Positions 19,308 through 29,033 of a stretch of 64,000 nt of DNA are shown here, one piece after another. The notes under the pieces were generated by a model, which saw nothing but the letters and a program-made list of their open reading frames with translations, did not search any database and was not told the DNA's origin. The DNA lies in NCBI GenBank assembly GCA_036971615.1, contig JAYKKR010000044.1:62001-126000 (forward strand). Direction: 5' to 3'. Made by a program: the position numbers and the translations under genes. This stretch comes from Amyloporia xantha. Taxonomy: Eukaryota > Basidiomycota > Agaricomycetes > Polyporales > Adustoporiaceae. The first letter of the stretch is position 1. Every line of letters starts with the position of its first letter.

Positions 19308-22300
19308 CTATGTTTGTGTATCTAGTAGGGTCGTGAATGGCGAACCATCACACACATGTATTAAAGCGAGAAGCGGCATGCTCTGCCATGCGCGTCCACA
19401 GCGAGCCTGACGGCGCGCATAGCATACATGACCTGGAGGCCCATAGAGGCGGGAGCGCCATAGGTTCGCCTTGTTATGGAAGCTCGCCTGCGTCCACGCC
19501 ATCTCTGCCGTGACCATGACAAACTCCTCCGCCCACCTATCCTTACGTGATTTTGCACGGAACCAGTTGACGCGATGCACTGCCGCGCTGCAGTCAGCAT
19601 TGCGGGCATTGGACGGACCACAAGCGCACTCACACTCCGTCAACCAGTTGGACTGCGTTGAATCGCCCTCGATGTCTACGGTCCATATCCAGGACAACTT
19701 GTCCTGCCGTGTTCCTCGGATGGAGTTGTCGAGCAGCGCGGTGATCGCCTTGAGGTCATCATGTTGAATGGCACGGAAGCGCGCTTTGATGGCGTCAGTC
19801 GGATTCAGAGCGAGGATGGCGTGGCGGCTTTGACTGTAAATGCGCACGTTCTCTAGCACCGCCCTCTGCGTGGAGATGACCTCGTCCCAGGACCGGAGCT
19901 TTTGGCGCTGGCTCTTTGCATGACGAACCGCCGTACGAAACAGCACTGACTTGTAACCAATGGCGAGGCGAATCTGATGAAGGGCGTCATTGGCCTGCCC
20001 AATGCGCAAACTCAACTCCTCCGAAGCGATGTCCTCTAAACCGCTGGCCACGACAACATCGTAGCCAAGCTGCGATGGAAGCGAAATGATGGCGCTCTCA
20101 GGCTGGATTCCAGAATCGATCTCACCGGTGTAAATCTCATCAAGAGGATTGACATCTTCCTCCAGTGCATCCCATTCAGACCCGTCATAAGCCTCTGAGG
20201 CGCCATCCCCATCGGGCTCGGCCACAAGTGGAATGTACGAAGCGGCTTTGGACTCGAATGTCACTATACGCTTCTGAAGGCGCTGACGGCGCTCCTCCAG
20301 CGCAAGGCGGTCCGCCACCAGCGGATGCCGGCCCATCTTCCGTTTCAGTTGGCTAATGACCAACCTAAGACCTGTTGTGAGCTTGGCACCCGATGTTCAA
20401 TGACGCTACCTACTGCAATTCCTGAATCTTCATGCCCGTGGCTATCCATGCAGCTACGCCCTGATGGCGATGTTGCGATGTTTCCGTTTGCGTTAGTTGA
20501 AGTTGGATCTGCATCCGGGTGGGTGCTGCGCCACATCATTAATCATGGCCGTACCCTCTAGTGTGCACTCTCACCCTTTCTCATCTGCACGTCAAAGACA
20601 TCCATCGCGCTGATTTTAGCGTCACGCATGGCGAGCGCCTCGCCCTCAGCGGCTCGCCACTCTCCTAGCTGCTCCTCCGTGCTCGATCTCTCAATGAACT
20701 CCAACACATCCCCGCTCTCCGTGGCGCCGGCTTTGGCCTTTCGCCATTTCCTAACAAGGGTGTTCGCTGTTGAAACCACAGTCAATCAACCTCTCCACCA
20801 ATGTCAAGGTTGGCCCACCCATCCCGGTCAACTTCTTCCAATTGGAATCATTCATGTGATCGTCAATGACTTCCTTTCTATGTGCTGTGGTCATGCCGCG
20901 TGTGCTACCCGAAATGAGATTCAACGGCGCCCAAAGGGTTTCAATCACTTCGCCATCAATCTGACCAGCACCGGGAATAAAGTTGGGTGAGTAGCGAGGA
21001 AAGCATGTGTCTTGATGGCCGTGGACATGAAACAGGCCTATTCCGCGCCGTATCTCCACGTTCGGCGGCATGTGCAAATACTCACTCTCCCCAAACCGCT
21101 TCATGAGATTGATGCCGTATTGACACATGATGTCGTACATCACCAGCAGCACCTGGATACCCGCCATGGTGGCGAGCACCTCGCTCAGCGCGTAATCCAT
21201 GTTCATCTGTCTGATGGCGGGTGTAAGTGAACAAAGGAAATAGCAAACCACTTACCTCTCGCCTTTCTGAAATCAACCACCGCATGCGGCATGAAAAACC
21301 CATGGCGCGCACAGGCCGCGGCGCCAATCCCCGTGGCTTCAAGGTTATGGCGATCTGCATTCGCCTGGTTGACGGCGCGATGATCGTGACAGAAGGATTT
21401 CTACATAGGCTATGAGCGTCCAACGGTTCATCCACTAGGAGTCGATCACGGACCTCTTTATGCTCGATGGCGACCGCGAGATGCTTCTTGTAGGTGTCAT
21501 CGCCCACCATGAAAGCGTCGCCATCGCTGAGAATGACGTCGTCCTCTGGGCGACGCATCTTGAGATGCTCCGCGCTAAAGTTGCCGTCCATTACGATGCT
21601 CCTCATGTACTTCCATCTGCTATCGCGTTACACATGCCGCCCAAAAATGTCTTACATGGCTCACTGTACGGGGTCATCACGCCATCCGGAAGCGAGATTC
21701 ACGCCAGGCTTGGGACATGCCGGGCACCCCAAAGCGAGGCCACCAGCTGGTATCGCGTTGGAGGCGCCATGACCATATCCATGCCATTTGCGGTATTTGA
21801 GGTTTCGCCATTGGCGGGACACCCGCAGAAGCTCTCTGTAACGGTTCTAGCCCCTTCTCAACGGCGAAAACAGCTTCATATGCACATAGCGGCTTACCTG
21901 CACTGAATGCGGGAACGCGGAGTTTGTGACACGTCGAAGCTTGCTGTAGTAATTCATCCCCGAGGTTTTGCACTCCTTGTTGGTAAGCAAAAATCATCCA
22001 ACACCCGAAATGTGAACGCAGTGCGTGGCCGCTTGGTGCTCCCAGGATAGAGGCCCATGTCCAATAGTTGCAGGTCTCGAGTGAGCCTGTTATCGCACCG
22101 ACACCACACAACGTCCAGGCTATGCATCCCCGTAACATCTACAATGGTCAAAGTGTCAAATGCGTAGTGACTTCGCGGCGCCGTCGAGTCCGCTTTGATT
22201 GGCTCTTCATCCTCTTCATTGTCCCCGGCGTCACTCACGTCGTCGTCTTCGCCATCGCTATCAGCATCCCCATCCAGCGGCGTGATCGGGGACTCCGCAT

Positions 22301-22908
22301 CCACACATGGTTCGCCATCATGCCCGAGATGCATCCGCACCCCAACCTCCCGAAGCCACGCCGGTTCGAAGAACCCATCCGCCCACTTCTCCACCCGATG
22401 CAGCGGCATGCGGCGATGCGTCAACTGCAGGCAGTCCTCGCAATACACGGGGCGCCCAAAGCATTCCAAGCAGCGCCAATCGCCATGCGCATCAGCGCAT
22501 TTGCTGCATCGTCTCTCACCTGGTGGAGCTTCTAGCTCGATGATGTGGCTTAGATACACATCGCGAAGTGGAAGCCATTCGCGCATAAAGTCGTTCTGCG
22601 ACTGCCCCGCCTTCGGCGTTGACATTGAGCGACCCAAATAAGGCGACGGTACTCACCTTGTGCAGACTCTTCATCGGCATCACATCGTCAAACACCACAT
22701 GCTCCTGCACGGGTTCTGAATATGCGTCATGAGACGCGGCTTTAGAGGGGGATTTCGACGGCAATCTTGATGCGCTTGTCGGCACATGCGCACGCGGTAG
22801 CGGTGCTTCCTTGGGAACGTATGTGACGGCGCCTCTTGCAGTTCGCCGTTCTTCGCGACGCACGAACACCGCATCGCCACTGACATGTTGCTTCTTCGTG
22901 CGGGCCAT
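19308..22908 (-). CDS. g5-L: KDZ transposase with CxC2 cysteine cluster
   Basis: Start MARTKKQ at 22908. Exon 1 is 22657-22908 and exon 2 21898-22610, with more exons to ~19308. Domains in order: N-terminal basic/Ser-rich region; the CxC2-type zinc cluster RRCSKCADAHGDWRCLECFG ... YCEDC ... HRRMPLHR (~22510-22390); RVLDDF and YRELLRVSRQWRNLK; GCPACPKPGVNL; then the catalytic core. Likely catalytic acidic residues are the D of VMDGNFSAEHLK (~21595), the D of VMYDIMCQYGINL (~21130) and the E of GQIDGEVIETLWAPLN (~20950). Also seen are CHDHRAVNQA ... CARHGFF, HGHQDTCF and NWKKLTG, and a C-terminal RAKSRKDRWAEEFVMV ... MAWTQASFHNKANLW. Introns are ~45-60 nt. A frame break at A5 21989-21993 and another near 20785 interrupt an otherwise coherent protein. 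It is divergent from g6. The enzyme would cut and rejoin the element's ends. Confidence 0.85.
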
Positions 22909-23056
22909 GGCCGTATCACTGCGGACAGATGACAATTGGCTTATTGTGATCCATGACAGCTTCCTTTTCATACTGAATGGCGATCTCTCACGCCCCTGCC
23001 TCCTGATCCCTTATCAACAACGGATCATATCCACGCGATCACCTTCAGATACTTGG

Positions 23057-23085
23057 CCGATGCTTATCTCCGACGGATCTTCGCC
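23057..23085. promoter_or_regulatory. Divergent promoter motif P2, KDZ-L
   Basis: CCGATGCTTATCT (23057) and GATCTTCGCC (23076-23085) lie between the transposase start (22908, minus) and the g6 start (23184, plus). The 29 bp are almost unchanged in KDZ-S (29005), although neighbouring bases differ. Confidence 0.55.
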
Positions 23086-23183
23086 ATGACCTTCCCTCGA
23101 GGCGATCACCCGATCCACCATCGACTCCTCAAATTCGCCTTGCATTTCGCCTTGGCCTACCAACCCATTCACCCCACGGCGCA

Positions 23184-23938
23184 ATGGCTCTCGCCTTGAA
23201 GAATCGCGAACAGTCCCTCTCCAGCCTCATCGCTATCAACCGCCGACTGATCTCATACTATGCCTGGCGCTGCGAGCAGGCGCTAGCGACCATCATGTCT
23301 GTCGCCGCCGGTAGAGACAAGGTGGCTGGCTTCGACATCACCTTGGCGCGGTGGGAGATTGGCCTCCGCATGGAAATGGTAAGCTTCGCCTTCCCCAACG
23401 TGTCTGCTCTGACGCTCAGCAGGAAGCCCTTCGCGACTGCCTTGGCCGCCTCGCCCTCGTCGGCGTCACCGACGTCGAGCTCCCCGACGTCGTCCGCAAG
23501 ATCAGCGACGCCACCGTCTTTGGGGCCGTCCCACGGATCCACGTCCTCGAGATACAGCCGTTCACGCCGCTCGCCTCGCCGCCATCCTTGCAGCTACAGA
23601 AGCTGCGCACAGAAACCGAGCCCGCGTGGTGGACTTGGCCAGACGACCCTCCCAGTCACCTTCCAGCATGGTGGAAGTATCCACTGCATGACAGAGTAAG
23701 TCGCCACCCCGCTCCCACCTTTTCAACACATTCATTCACATAAATTGCATCGATTGCCGCATAGCGTCGCGGCGACACCTATCAAGTCAACTACCGCGAT
23801 ATGAGAGCGGTCAGCCATCGATTGGATGACGTCGAACGCCTGGTCACCCGCTTCGCCGAGAGCCGCCATCGCGATGCCGGCGACCTCACAAGGATGTTGG
23901 ACGCCTTCAAAGAGGTGCTGTTGCCAGATGAGGAGTGA
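23184..23938 (+). CDS. g6-L: small conserved element protein
   Basis: Three exons (23184-23378, 23423-23695, 23765-23938) join without any break to 213 residues. The N-terminal half is helical (SLSSLIAINRRLISYYAWRC, ITLARWEIGLRMEM). The middle has LGRLALVGVTDVELPDVVRK and a Trp/Pro-rich segment AWWTWPDDPPSHLPAWWK. The C-terminal exon is charged and helical, ending FKEVLLPDEE. The homolog in KDZ-S keeps the same exon phases and reads open in copies 1 and 2, although that element has lost its transposase, so the protein is under constraint or recently shared. I do not recognise a family. No signal peptide or membrane segment is seen. It is divergent from the transposase, so they are probably co-regulated. 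Confidence 0.75.
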
Positions 23939-24067
23939 GACCGGGTCTCTGCGCGCCATGTCGTAGGTGGATCTCGCCGTCGTCTGTATGTATTTCTTGT
24001 CGCTGCCTTTATGAGCACGAGTGCATGACGTCCCCAGCGTCTCCCATTTGTTCAATGGACCTTGTAT

Positions 24068-24129
24068 TTAAGCGGCTGAATCACATTACCATCCAATCAT
24101 GTGGATGGCGATGCGATTCAGACGCTTAA
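24068..24129. other. Stem-loop H1 (KDZ-L)
   Basis: TTAAGCG-GC-TGAATC / GATTCA-GA-CGCTTAA around CCATCC/GGATGG. Compared with KDZ-S the fourth-level pair GTG/CAC has become GCG/CGC, a two-sided compensatory change. Confidence 0.75.
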
Positions 24130-24311
24130 CTTCGGGGTAGCATTGACGAATGGCCGAGCTCGAGGACGCCAGCAAATCATGCTCTTTGGACATCGCGCCA
24201 TGTCAAAGGTGGGTGTTTTCAGGTGGCGTATGTATCCGTTTCGTCTGCGCGGTGAGTGCATAAATGCATGACGTCCTTCTGCGCCAGCCAATTCTTCAAT
24301 GGCCTTGGTAT

Positions 24312-24375
24312 TCAAGCAGCTGAATCGGATGGCCATCCAACAATGGTTGGATGGCGATTCGATTCAGATGCTTTG
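24312..24375. other. Stem-loop H2 (KDZ-L)
   Basis: TCAAGCA-GC-TGAATC / GATTCA-GA-TGCTTTGA encloses the hairpin CCATCCAAC-AATG-GTTGGATGG. The pairs that are wobble in KDZ-S are Watson-Crick here. Confidence 0.7.
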
Positions 24376-24462
24376 ATCCAGGGTAGCATTGAAGAATCAT
24401 GCAGGTCGAGAAGCGCGCGCCATGCACGGCGCCATCGGATGGCGCATATTGCCGCTGAACGA

Positions 24463-24530
24463 GGCGGCTTCATCTATGACCTTCGGAGCCACAGGTATGC
24501 GGCTCTGAAGAGCATAGATGAAGGCGCCCT
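24463..24530. other. Stem-loop H3 (KDZ-L)
   Basis: Stem CTTCATCTATG/CATAGATGAAG, upper stem GGAGCC/GGCTCT, loop ACAGGTATGC, tail CCTGTCTGG, the same as in KDZ-S. A small GCGCCAT-CGG-ATGGCGC hairpin precedes it. Confidence 0.75.
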
Positions 24531-24621
24531 GTCTGGCGAGCCATAGCGCCATCTCACGGTGAGCATGAGCGCGCCATGCATGGCGCCATCGGATGGCGCT
24601 CATCGCTGCCGGACAGCGCAA

Positions 24622-24680
24622 CTTCCATCTGTGGCCCTCCGAGCCGCATGTATGCTGCTCCGAGTGACACAGAGGAAGGC
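24622..24680. other. Stem-loop H4 (KDZ-L only)
   Basis: CTTCCATCTGTG/CACAGAGGAAG with upper stem CCGAGC/GCTGCTCCG, a related loop GCATGTATGCT and the tail CCTGTCTGG. It has the architecture of H3 with different arms that still pair. It is not present in KDZ-S. Confidence 0.7.
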
Positions 24681-24781
24681 GCCCTGTCTGGCGAGTGATA
24701 GCTCCATCTCCCAACAGCGAGCATCAGCGCGCATGCACTTCGCCATCGGATGGCGCCCGTTTCCGCCGGACAAGGCCCATT

Positions 24782-24833
24782 TGACTTATGTCCTTCTGAG
24801 CCACAGGTATGCGGCTCGGAGGAACATAAGTCA
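24782..24833. other. Stem-loop H5 (KDZ-L)
   Basis: TGACTTATGT/ACATAAGTCA with CCTTCTGAGCC/GGCTCGGAGG around ACAGGTATGC, as in KDZ-S. The tail is CCTGTCTGG. Confidence 0.75.
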
Positions 24834-25756
24834 GGTCTTCCTGTCTGGAGTCTGACTCTCTAACGTGAGTTTCAAATTTATGGTCTGCATGGATGCGGGA
24901 TTCATGCAAGGCGCTGTTGGATAAAGCCATTAACTCCTTGCTCTCTACGTTCACCAGTGGAATCGAGTTGCCCTCCGCGCCATGAGTACTCCGGATGCAG
25001 CTGAATTGTCCATCAGCATCAGGGGTACTCTCAAAACGTGGACGGTGATTCGATTCCTCTGGGTGACCCAGGGTAGCAAGGATGAAATGGCCCCGTCCAA
25101 CAGCGCCAGCACATCATAACACCTGCGTGCCATACGCCTCACAATGTGGCAGGCAAGGTACGTGGCGCATGGTTGCATAGCGCGTCTGGACATGGTGGCG
25201 CCATGATTCCATAGCGCATGCTGCCGCTGGAGATGGCCATTGGATCTGTGTCCCGCAGAGGGTCCAGACAGCTGGATCCTTTGAAGGACACATATCAGAT
25301 GGCCCAGTCTCTGCGCGTGTCTTGGGTTGGGCGAGAATATGTATTAGATGCTGGTAGGTGGGTAGATCAAGTTCAAATGACCTTAGCGTACATGAAATAT
25401 GTATAGCGGTAGAATATAGCGCGATGCTGCCGCTTGAGATGGCCATTGGATCTGTGTCCCACAAAGGGTCCACACAGCTGGATCCTTTGAAGGACACATG
25501 TAAGATGGCCCTGTCTCTGCGCGTGTCTTGGGTGGGGTGTATGGAGCCGTCGGAAATGGCCAATCAGTCCTTGCGCTTTGAATTGTAGTCACACCACTGA
25601 CCTGACCACACACGAAACGTCGTGATGAATGACAGATTGCAAAGCCTAATGGATGGCGAGGCATTATTATTATTATACATACAGCATGAGATTTATTGAA
25701 ATGCATATAATTAAAGCGTAGAAAAGGAAACAATAGGGCGGAATATACTACTTCAA
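24834..25756. other. Spacer with a ~120-bp direct repeat, KDZ-L
   Basis: No gene is seen. ATGCTGCCGCT-GAGATGGCCATTGG... at 25218 recurs at 25424 (206 bp apart) for about 120 bp with a few substitutions, including CAGCTGGATCCTTTGAAGG and CTGCGCGTGTCTTGGG. Up to ~25025 the sequence is shared with KDZ-S; beyond that the two elements differ. Confidence 0.6.
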
Positions 25757-27990
25757 GGCGAGAATATACCACGATAATATGGCGCAGTCGGCCGCGCCGT
25801 GTCTACAGGCTATATTATAGCCCTCGGCCGACACTACTTGCAGGCGAGAATATACCACGATAATATGGCGCAGTCGGCCGCACCGTGTCTACAGGCTATA
25901 TTATAGCCCTCGGCCGACACTACTTGCAGGCGAGAATATACCACAGAAATATGGCGCAGTCGGCCGCGCCGTATCTAAAGGCTATATTATAGCCCTCGGC
26001 CGACACTACTTGCAGGCGAGAATATACCACAGAAATATGGCGCAGTCGGCCGCGCCGTATCTAAAGGCTATATTATAGCCCTCGGCCGACACTACTTGCA
26101 GGCGAGAATATACCACAGAAATATGGCGCAGTCGGCCGCGCCGTATCTAAAGGCTATATTATAGCCCTCGGCCGACACTACTTGCAGGCGAGAATATACC
26201 ACAGAAATATGGCGCAGTCGGCCGCGCCGTATCTAAAGGCTATATTATAGCCCTCGGCCGACACTACTTGCAGGCGAGAATATACCACAGAAATATGGCG
26301 CACTCGGCCGCGCCATATCTGAAGGCTATATTATAGCCCTCGGCCGACACTACTTGAAGGCGAGAATATACCACAGCAATATGGCGCAGTCGGCCGCGCC
26401 GTGTCTACAGGCTATATTATAGCCCTCGGCCGACACTACTTGCAGGCGAGAATATACCACAGAAATATGGCGCAGTCGGCCGCGCCGTATCTAAAGGCTA
26501 TATTATAGCCCTCGGCCGACACTACTTGCAGGCGAGAATATACCACAGAAATATGGCGCAGTCGGCCGCGCCGTATCTAAAGGCTATATTATAGCCCTCG
26601 GCCGACACTACTTGCAGGCGAGAATATACCACAGAAATATGGCGCAGTCGGCCGCGCCGTATCTAAAGGCTATATTATAGCCCTCGGCCGACACTACTTG
26701 CAGGCGAGAATATACCACAGAAATATGGCGCAGTCGGCCGCACCGTGTCTACAGGCTATATTATAGCCCTCGGCCGACACTACTTGCAGGCGAGAATATA
26801 CCACAGAAATATGGCGCAGTCGGCCGCACCGTGTCTACAGGCTATATTATAGCCCTCGGCCGACACTACTTGCAGGCGAGAATATACCACAGAAATATGG
26901 CGCAGTCGGCCGCGCCGTATCTAAAGGCTATATTATAGCCCTCGGCCGACACTACTTGCAGGCGAGAATATACCACAGAAATATGGCGCAGTCGGCCGCG
27001 CCGTATCTAAAGGCTATATTATAGCCCTCGGCCGACACTACTTGCAGGCGAGAATATACCACAGAAATATGGCGCAGTCGGCCGCGCCGTATCTAAAGGC
27101 TATATTATAGCCCTCGGCCGACACTACTTGCAGGCGAGAATATACCACAGAAATATGGCGCACTCGGCCGCGCCATATCTGAAGGCTATATTATAGCCCT
27201 CGGCCGACACTACTTGAAGGCGAGAATATACCACAGCAATATGGCGCAGTCGGCCGCGCCGTGTCTACAGGCTATATTATAGCCCTCGCCGACACTACTT
27301 GCAGGCGAGAATATACCACGATAATATGGCGCAGTCGGCCGCACCGTGTCTACAGGCTATATTATAGCCCTCGGCCGACACTACTTGCAGGCGAGAATAT
27401 ACCACAGAAATATGGCGCAGTCGGCCGCGCCGTATCTAAAGGCTATATTATAGCCCTCGGCCGACACTACTTGCAGGCGAGAATATACCACAGAAATATG
27501 GCGCAGTCGGCCGCGCCGTATCTAAAGGCTATATTATAGCCCTCGGCCGACACTACTTGCAGGCGAGAATATACCACGATAATATGGCGCAGTCGGCCGC
27601 GCCGTATCTAAAGGCTATATTATAGCCCTCGGCCGACACTACTTGCAGGCGAGAATATACCACGATAATATGGCGCAGTCGGCCGCACCGTGTCTACAGG
27701 CTATATTATAGCCCTCGGCCGACACTACTTGCAGGCGAGAATATACCACAGAAATATGGCGCAGTCGGCCGCGCCGTATCTAAAGGCTATATTATAGCCC
27801 TCGGCCGACACTACTTGCAGGCGAGAATATACCACAGAAATATGGCGCAGTCGGCCGCGCCGTATCTAAAGGCTATATTATAGCCCTCGGCCGACGCTAC
27901 TTGAAGGCGAGAATATACCAGGGAAATATGGCGCACTCGGCCGCGCCGTATCTACAGGCTATATTATACCCTCTCGGCCGACCCTGCACT
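25757..27990 (-). repeat. Right subterminal array of KDZ-L: 26 copies of an 86-bp unit
   Basis: GGCGAGAATATACC is spaced regularly at 86 bp from 25757 to 27906 (25 intervals, 26 copies). Units carry ATGGCGCAGTCGGCCGC, CTATATTATAGCC and CTCGGCCGACACTACTTG, the reverse complement of the left array. Two or three unit variants (TATCTAAAGG against TGTCTACAGG; CAGAAATATGG against CGATAATATGG) are arranged in higher-order blocks. For example, a variant stretch at 26290-26410 recurs at 27155-27270. One unit near 27290 lacks GG. Confidence 0.92.
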
Positions 27991-28097
27991 GCAGGCTATA
28001 GCGATGGCGTCGGCCGACGTCCGCTCTCCTTACTAAGTAATAAAAATTTCACCCATATCTCTCCCTATAGAGTAGGCTATAATGACTGAATGGGCTC
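27970..28097 (-). repeat. Right terminal inverted repeat of KDZ-L
   Basis: Matches the left end from ATAGCCTACTCTATAGGGAG inward. The outermost bases differ between left and right, in the same way as in KDZ-S. Confidence 0.9.
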
Positions 28098-28104
28098 TTG
28101 ACAT
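28098..28104. repeat. Target duplication TTGACAT, right of KDZ-L
   Basis: Second copy of the 7 bp at 8558-8564. Confidence 0.92.
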
Positions 28105-28137
28105 GCACATCCCATGGACGCACTGATGCTTTTTCAG

Positions 28138-28470
28138 AACGACGTGTTTGTGCCGCTGAAGGCGCTCAGCTCGCACAATGGACTGCGAGTGCCTCCGCTC
28201 CTGGTGAGCGCAATGGCGCAGTTCTCCCTCGCAACCGCAACTAACGTCATTACCAATATCGCCGCCATCAAGCCCGACGATCCGCTCATCGAGACGCACC
28301 GGCTCTCCAAGTACGTGTGGCGAGGCGATTTCCTCATCGAGAACCTGGGGGAAAATCAATGGTGGAAAGGCAAGTGGATGGCGTTCTAGCGCCACGTCAT
28401 TGCTAACACTTGGAGCACAGGTTTGCAGAAGTGTTCGAGTGATGTGGTGTTGGGGAAGGGGGAGGATCTC
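28138..28470 (+). pseudogene. g2-S remnant, exons 2-3 (copy 1)
   Basis: Exon 2 (28138-28369) encodes LKALSSHNGLRVPPLLVSAM ... LSKYVWRGDFLIENLG ... WWK, parallel to g2-L. Its donor reads GCAAGT, a GC-AG type donor where g2-L has GTGAGT. Exon 3 starts at 28421 and is lost after ~50 bp at the deletion junction. The Zn2Cys6 cluster and coiled coil are absent. Confidence 0.75.
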
Positions 28471-28858
28471 CAGGAGGCGCTTCTAGCTCGATGATATGAC
28501 TTAGGTACTCTTCTCGAAGAGGAAGCCATTCTTGCATAAAGTCATTCTGCAACTGGCTCGCTTTCAGCCTTCACATTGAACAGCCCAAATATGGCAACAG
28601 AGCTCACCTTGTGCAGACTCCTCATCGGCATCACATTGTCGAACACCACATGTTCCTGCAGCGGCTCCGAATATTGATCATGAGACGCGGCTTTAGAGGG
28701 GACTGTGATGGAGATCTGGCATCTGCGACCTGCAGCGATGCGCGTGGAATCGGTATTTCTTCTGGAACATAAGTTACGGCGCCTCTTGCAGTTCGCCGCT
28801 CTTTGCGCCGCACAAACATCGCATCGCCACTGACGTCTTGCTTCTTGGTGCGCGCCAT
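28471..28858 (-). pseudogene. g5-S remnant: N-terminus of KDZ transposase (copy 1)
   Basis: Starts MARTKKQDVSGDAMF at 28858 and retains exon 1, the first intron and the beginning of exon 2 (QNDFMQEWLPLREEYLSHII, EAPPGD). It is cut by the deletion just before the CxC2 cluster. G4 at ~28696 breaks exon 1 here; copy 2 has G5 and reads through. No catalytic domain remains. Confidence 0.8.
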
Positions 28859-29004
28859 GACCGAATCACCACGGACAGATGACAATTGCCTTATTGTGAT
28901 CCATGACAGCTTCCTTTTCATACTGAATGAGAAACTCTCATGCCCCTTCCTCATGATGTCTTATCAATAACGGATCTTATACACACGATCATCTGCAGGT
29001 AATT

Positions 29005-29033
29005 TGCCGATGCTTATCTGCGACAGATCTTCG
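29005..29033. promoter_or_regulatory. Divergent promoter motif P2, KDZ-S copy 1
   Basis: CCGATGCTTATCT followed by GATCTTCGCC, between the transposase remnant and g6. Confidence 0.55.

Larger units (their letters stand above)
8565..28097 (+). mobile_element. KDZ-L: 19.5 kb KDZ transposon with TET/JBP cargo
   Basis: Both ends are fixed by comparison with two empty sites. The left end is CACACCATACAGTCACTATAGCC. The right end, reverse-complemented, is GAGCCCATTCAGTCATTATAGCC. From ~17 bp inward the two ends are nearly identical for over 200 bp. Gene order is g1(-) g2(+) g3(-) g4/TET(+) g5/KDZ transposase(-) g6(+), that is three divergent pairs. After g6 come five stem-loops and a 26-copy subterminal array. 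It is the youngest insertion in the window, because it occurs in only one of three tandem units and its target duplication is perfect. Several genes nevertheless have frame breaks, mostly in homopolymers, so either the sequence has residual errors or the element was mobilised in trans. Confidence 0.9.

Noticed and set aside
25757..27990. CRISPR-like regular repeat array
   Set aside because: Units are contiguous 86-bp tandem repeats without unique spacers, lie at a transposon end, and match the inverted array at the other end. The genome is eukaryotic.
8565..28097. KDZ-L as a Starship-type giant element
   Set aside because: No tyrosine-recombinase captain is seen. The element has long inverted repeats, a target duplication and a KDZ transposase.
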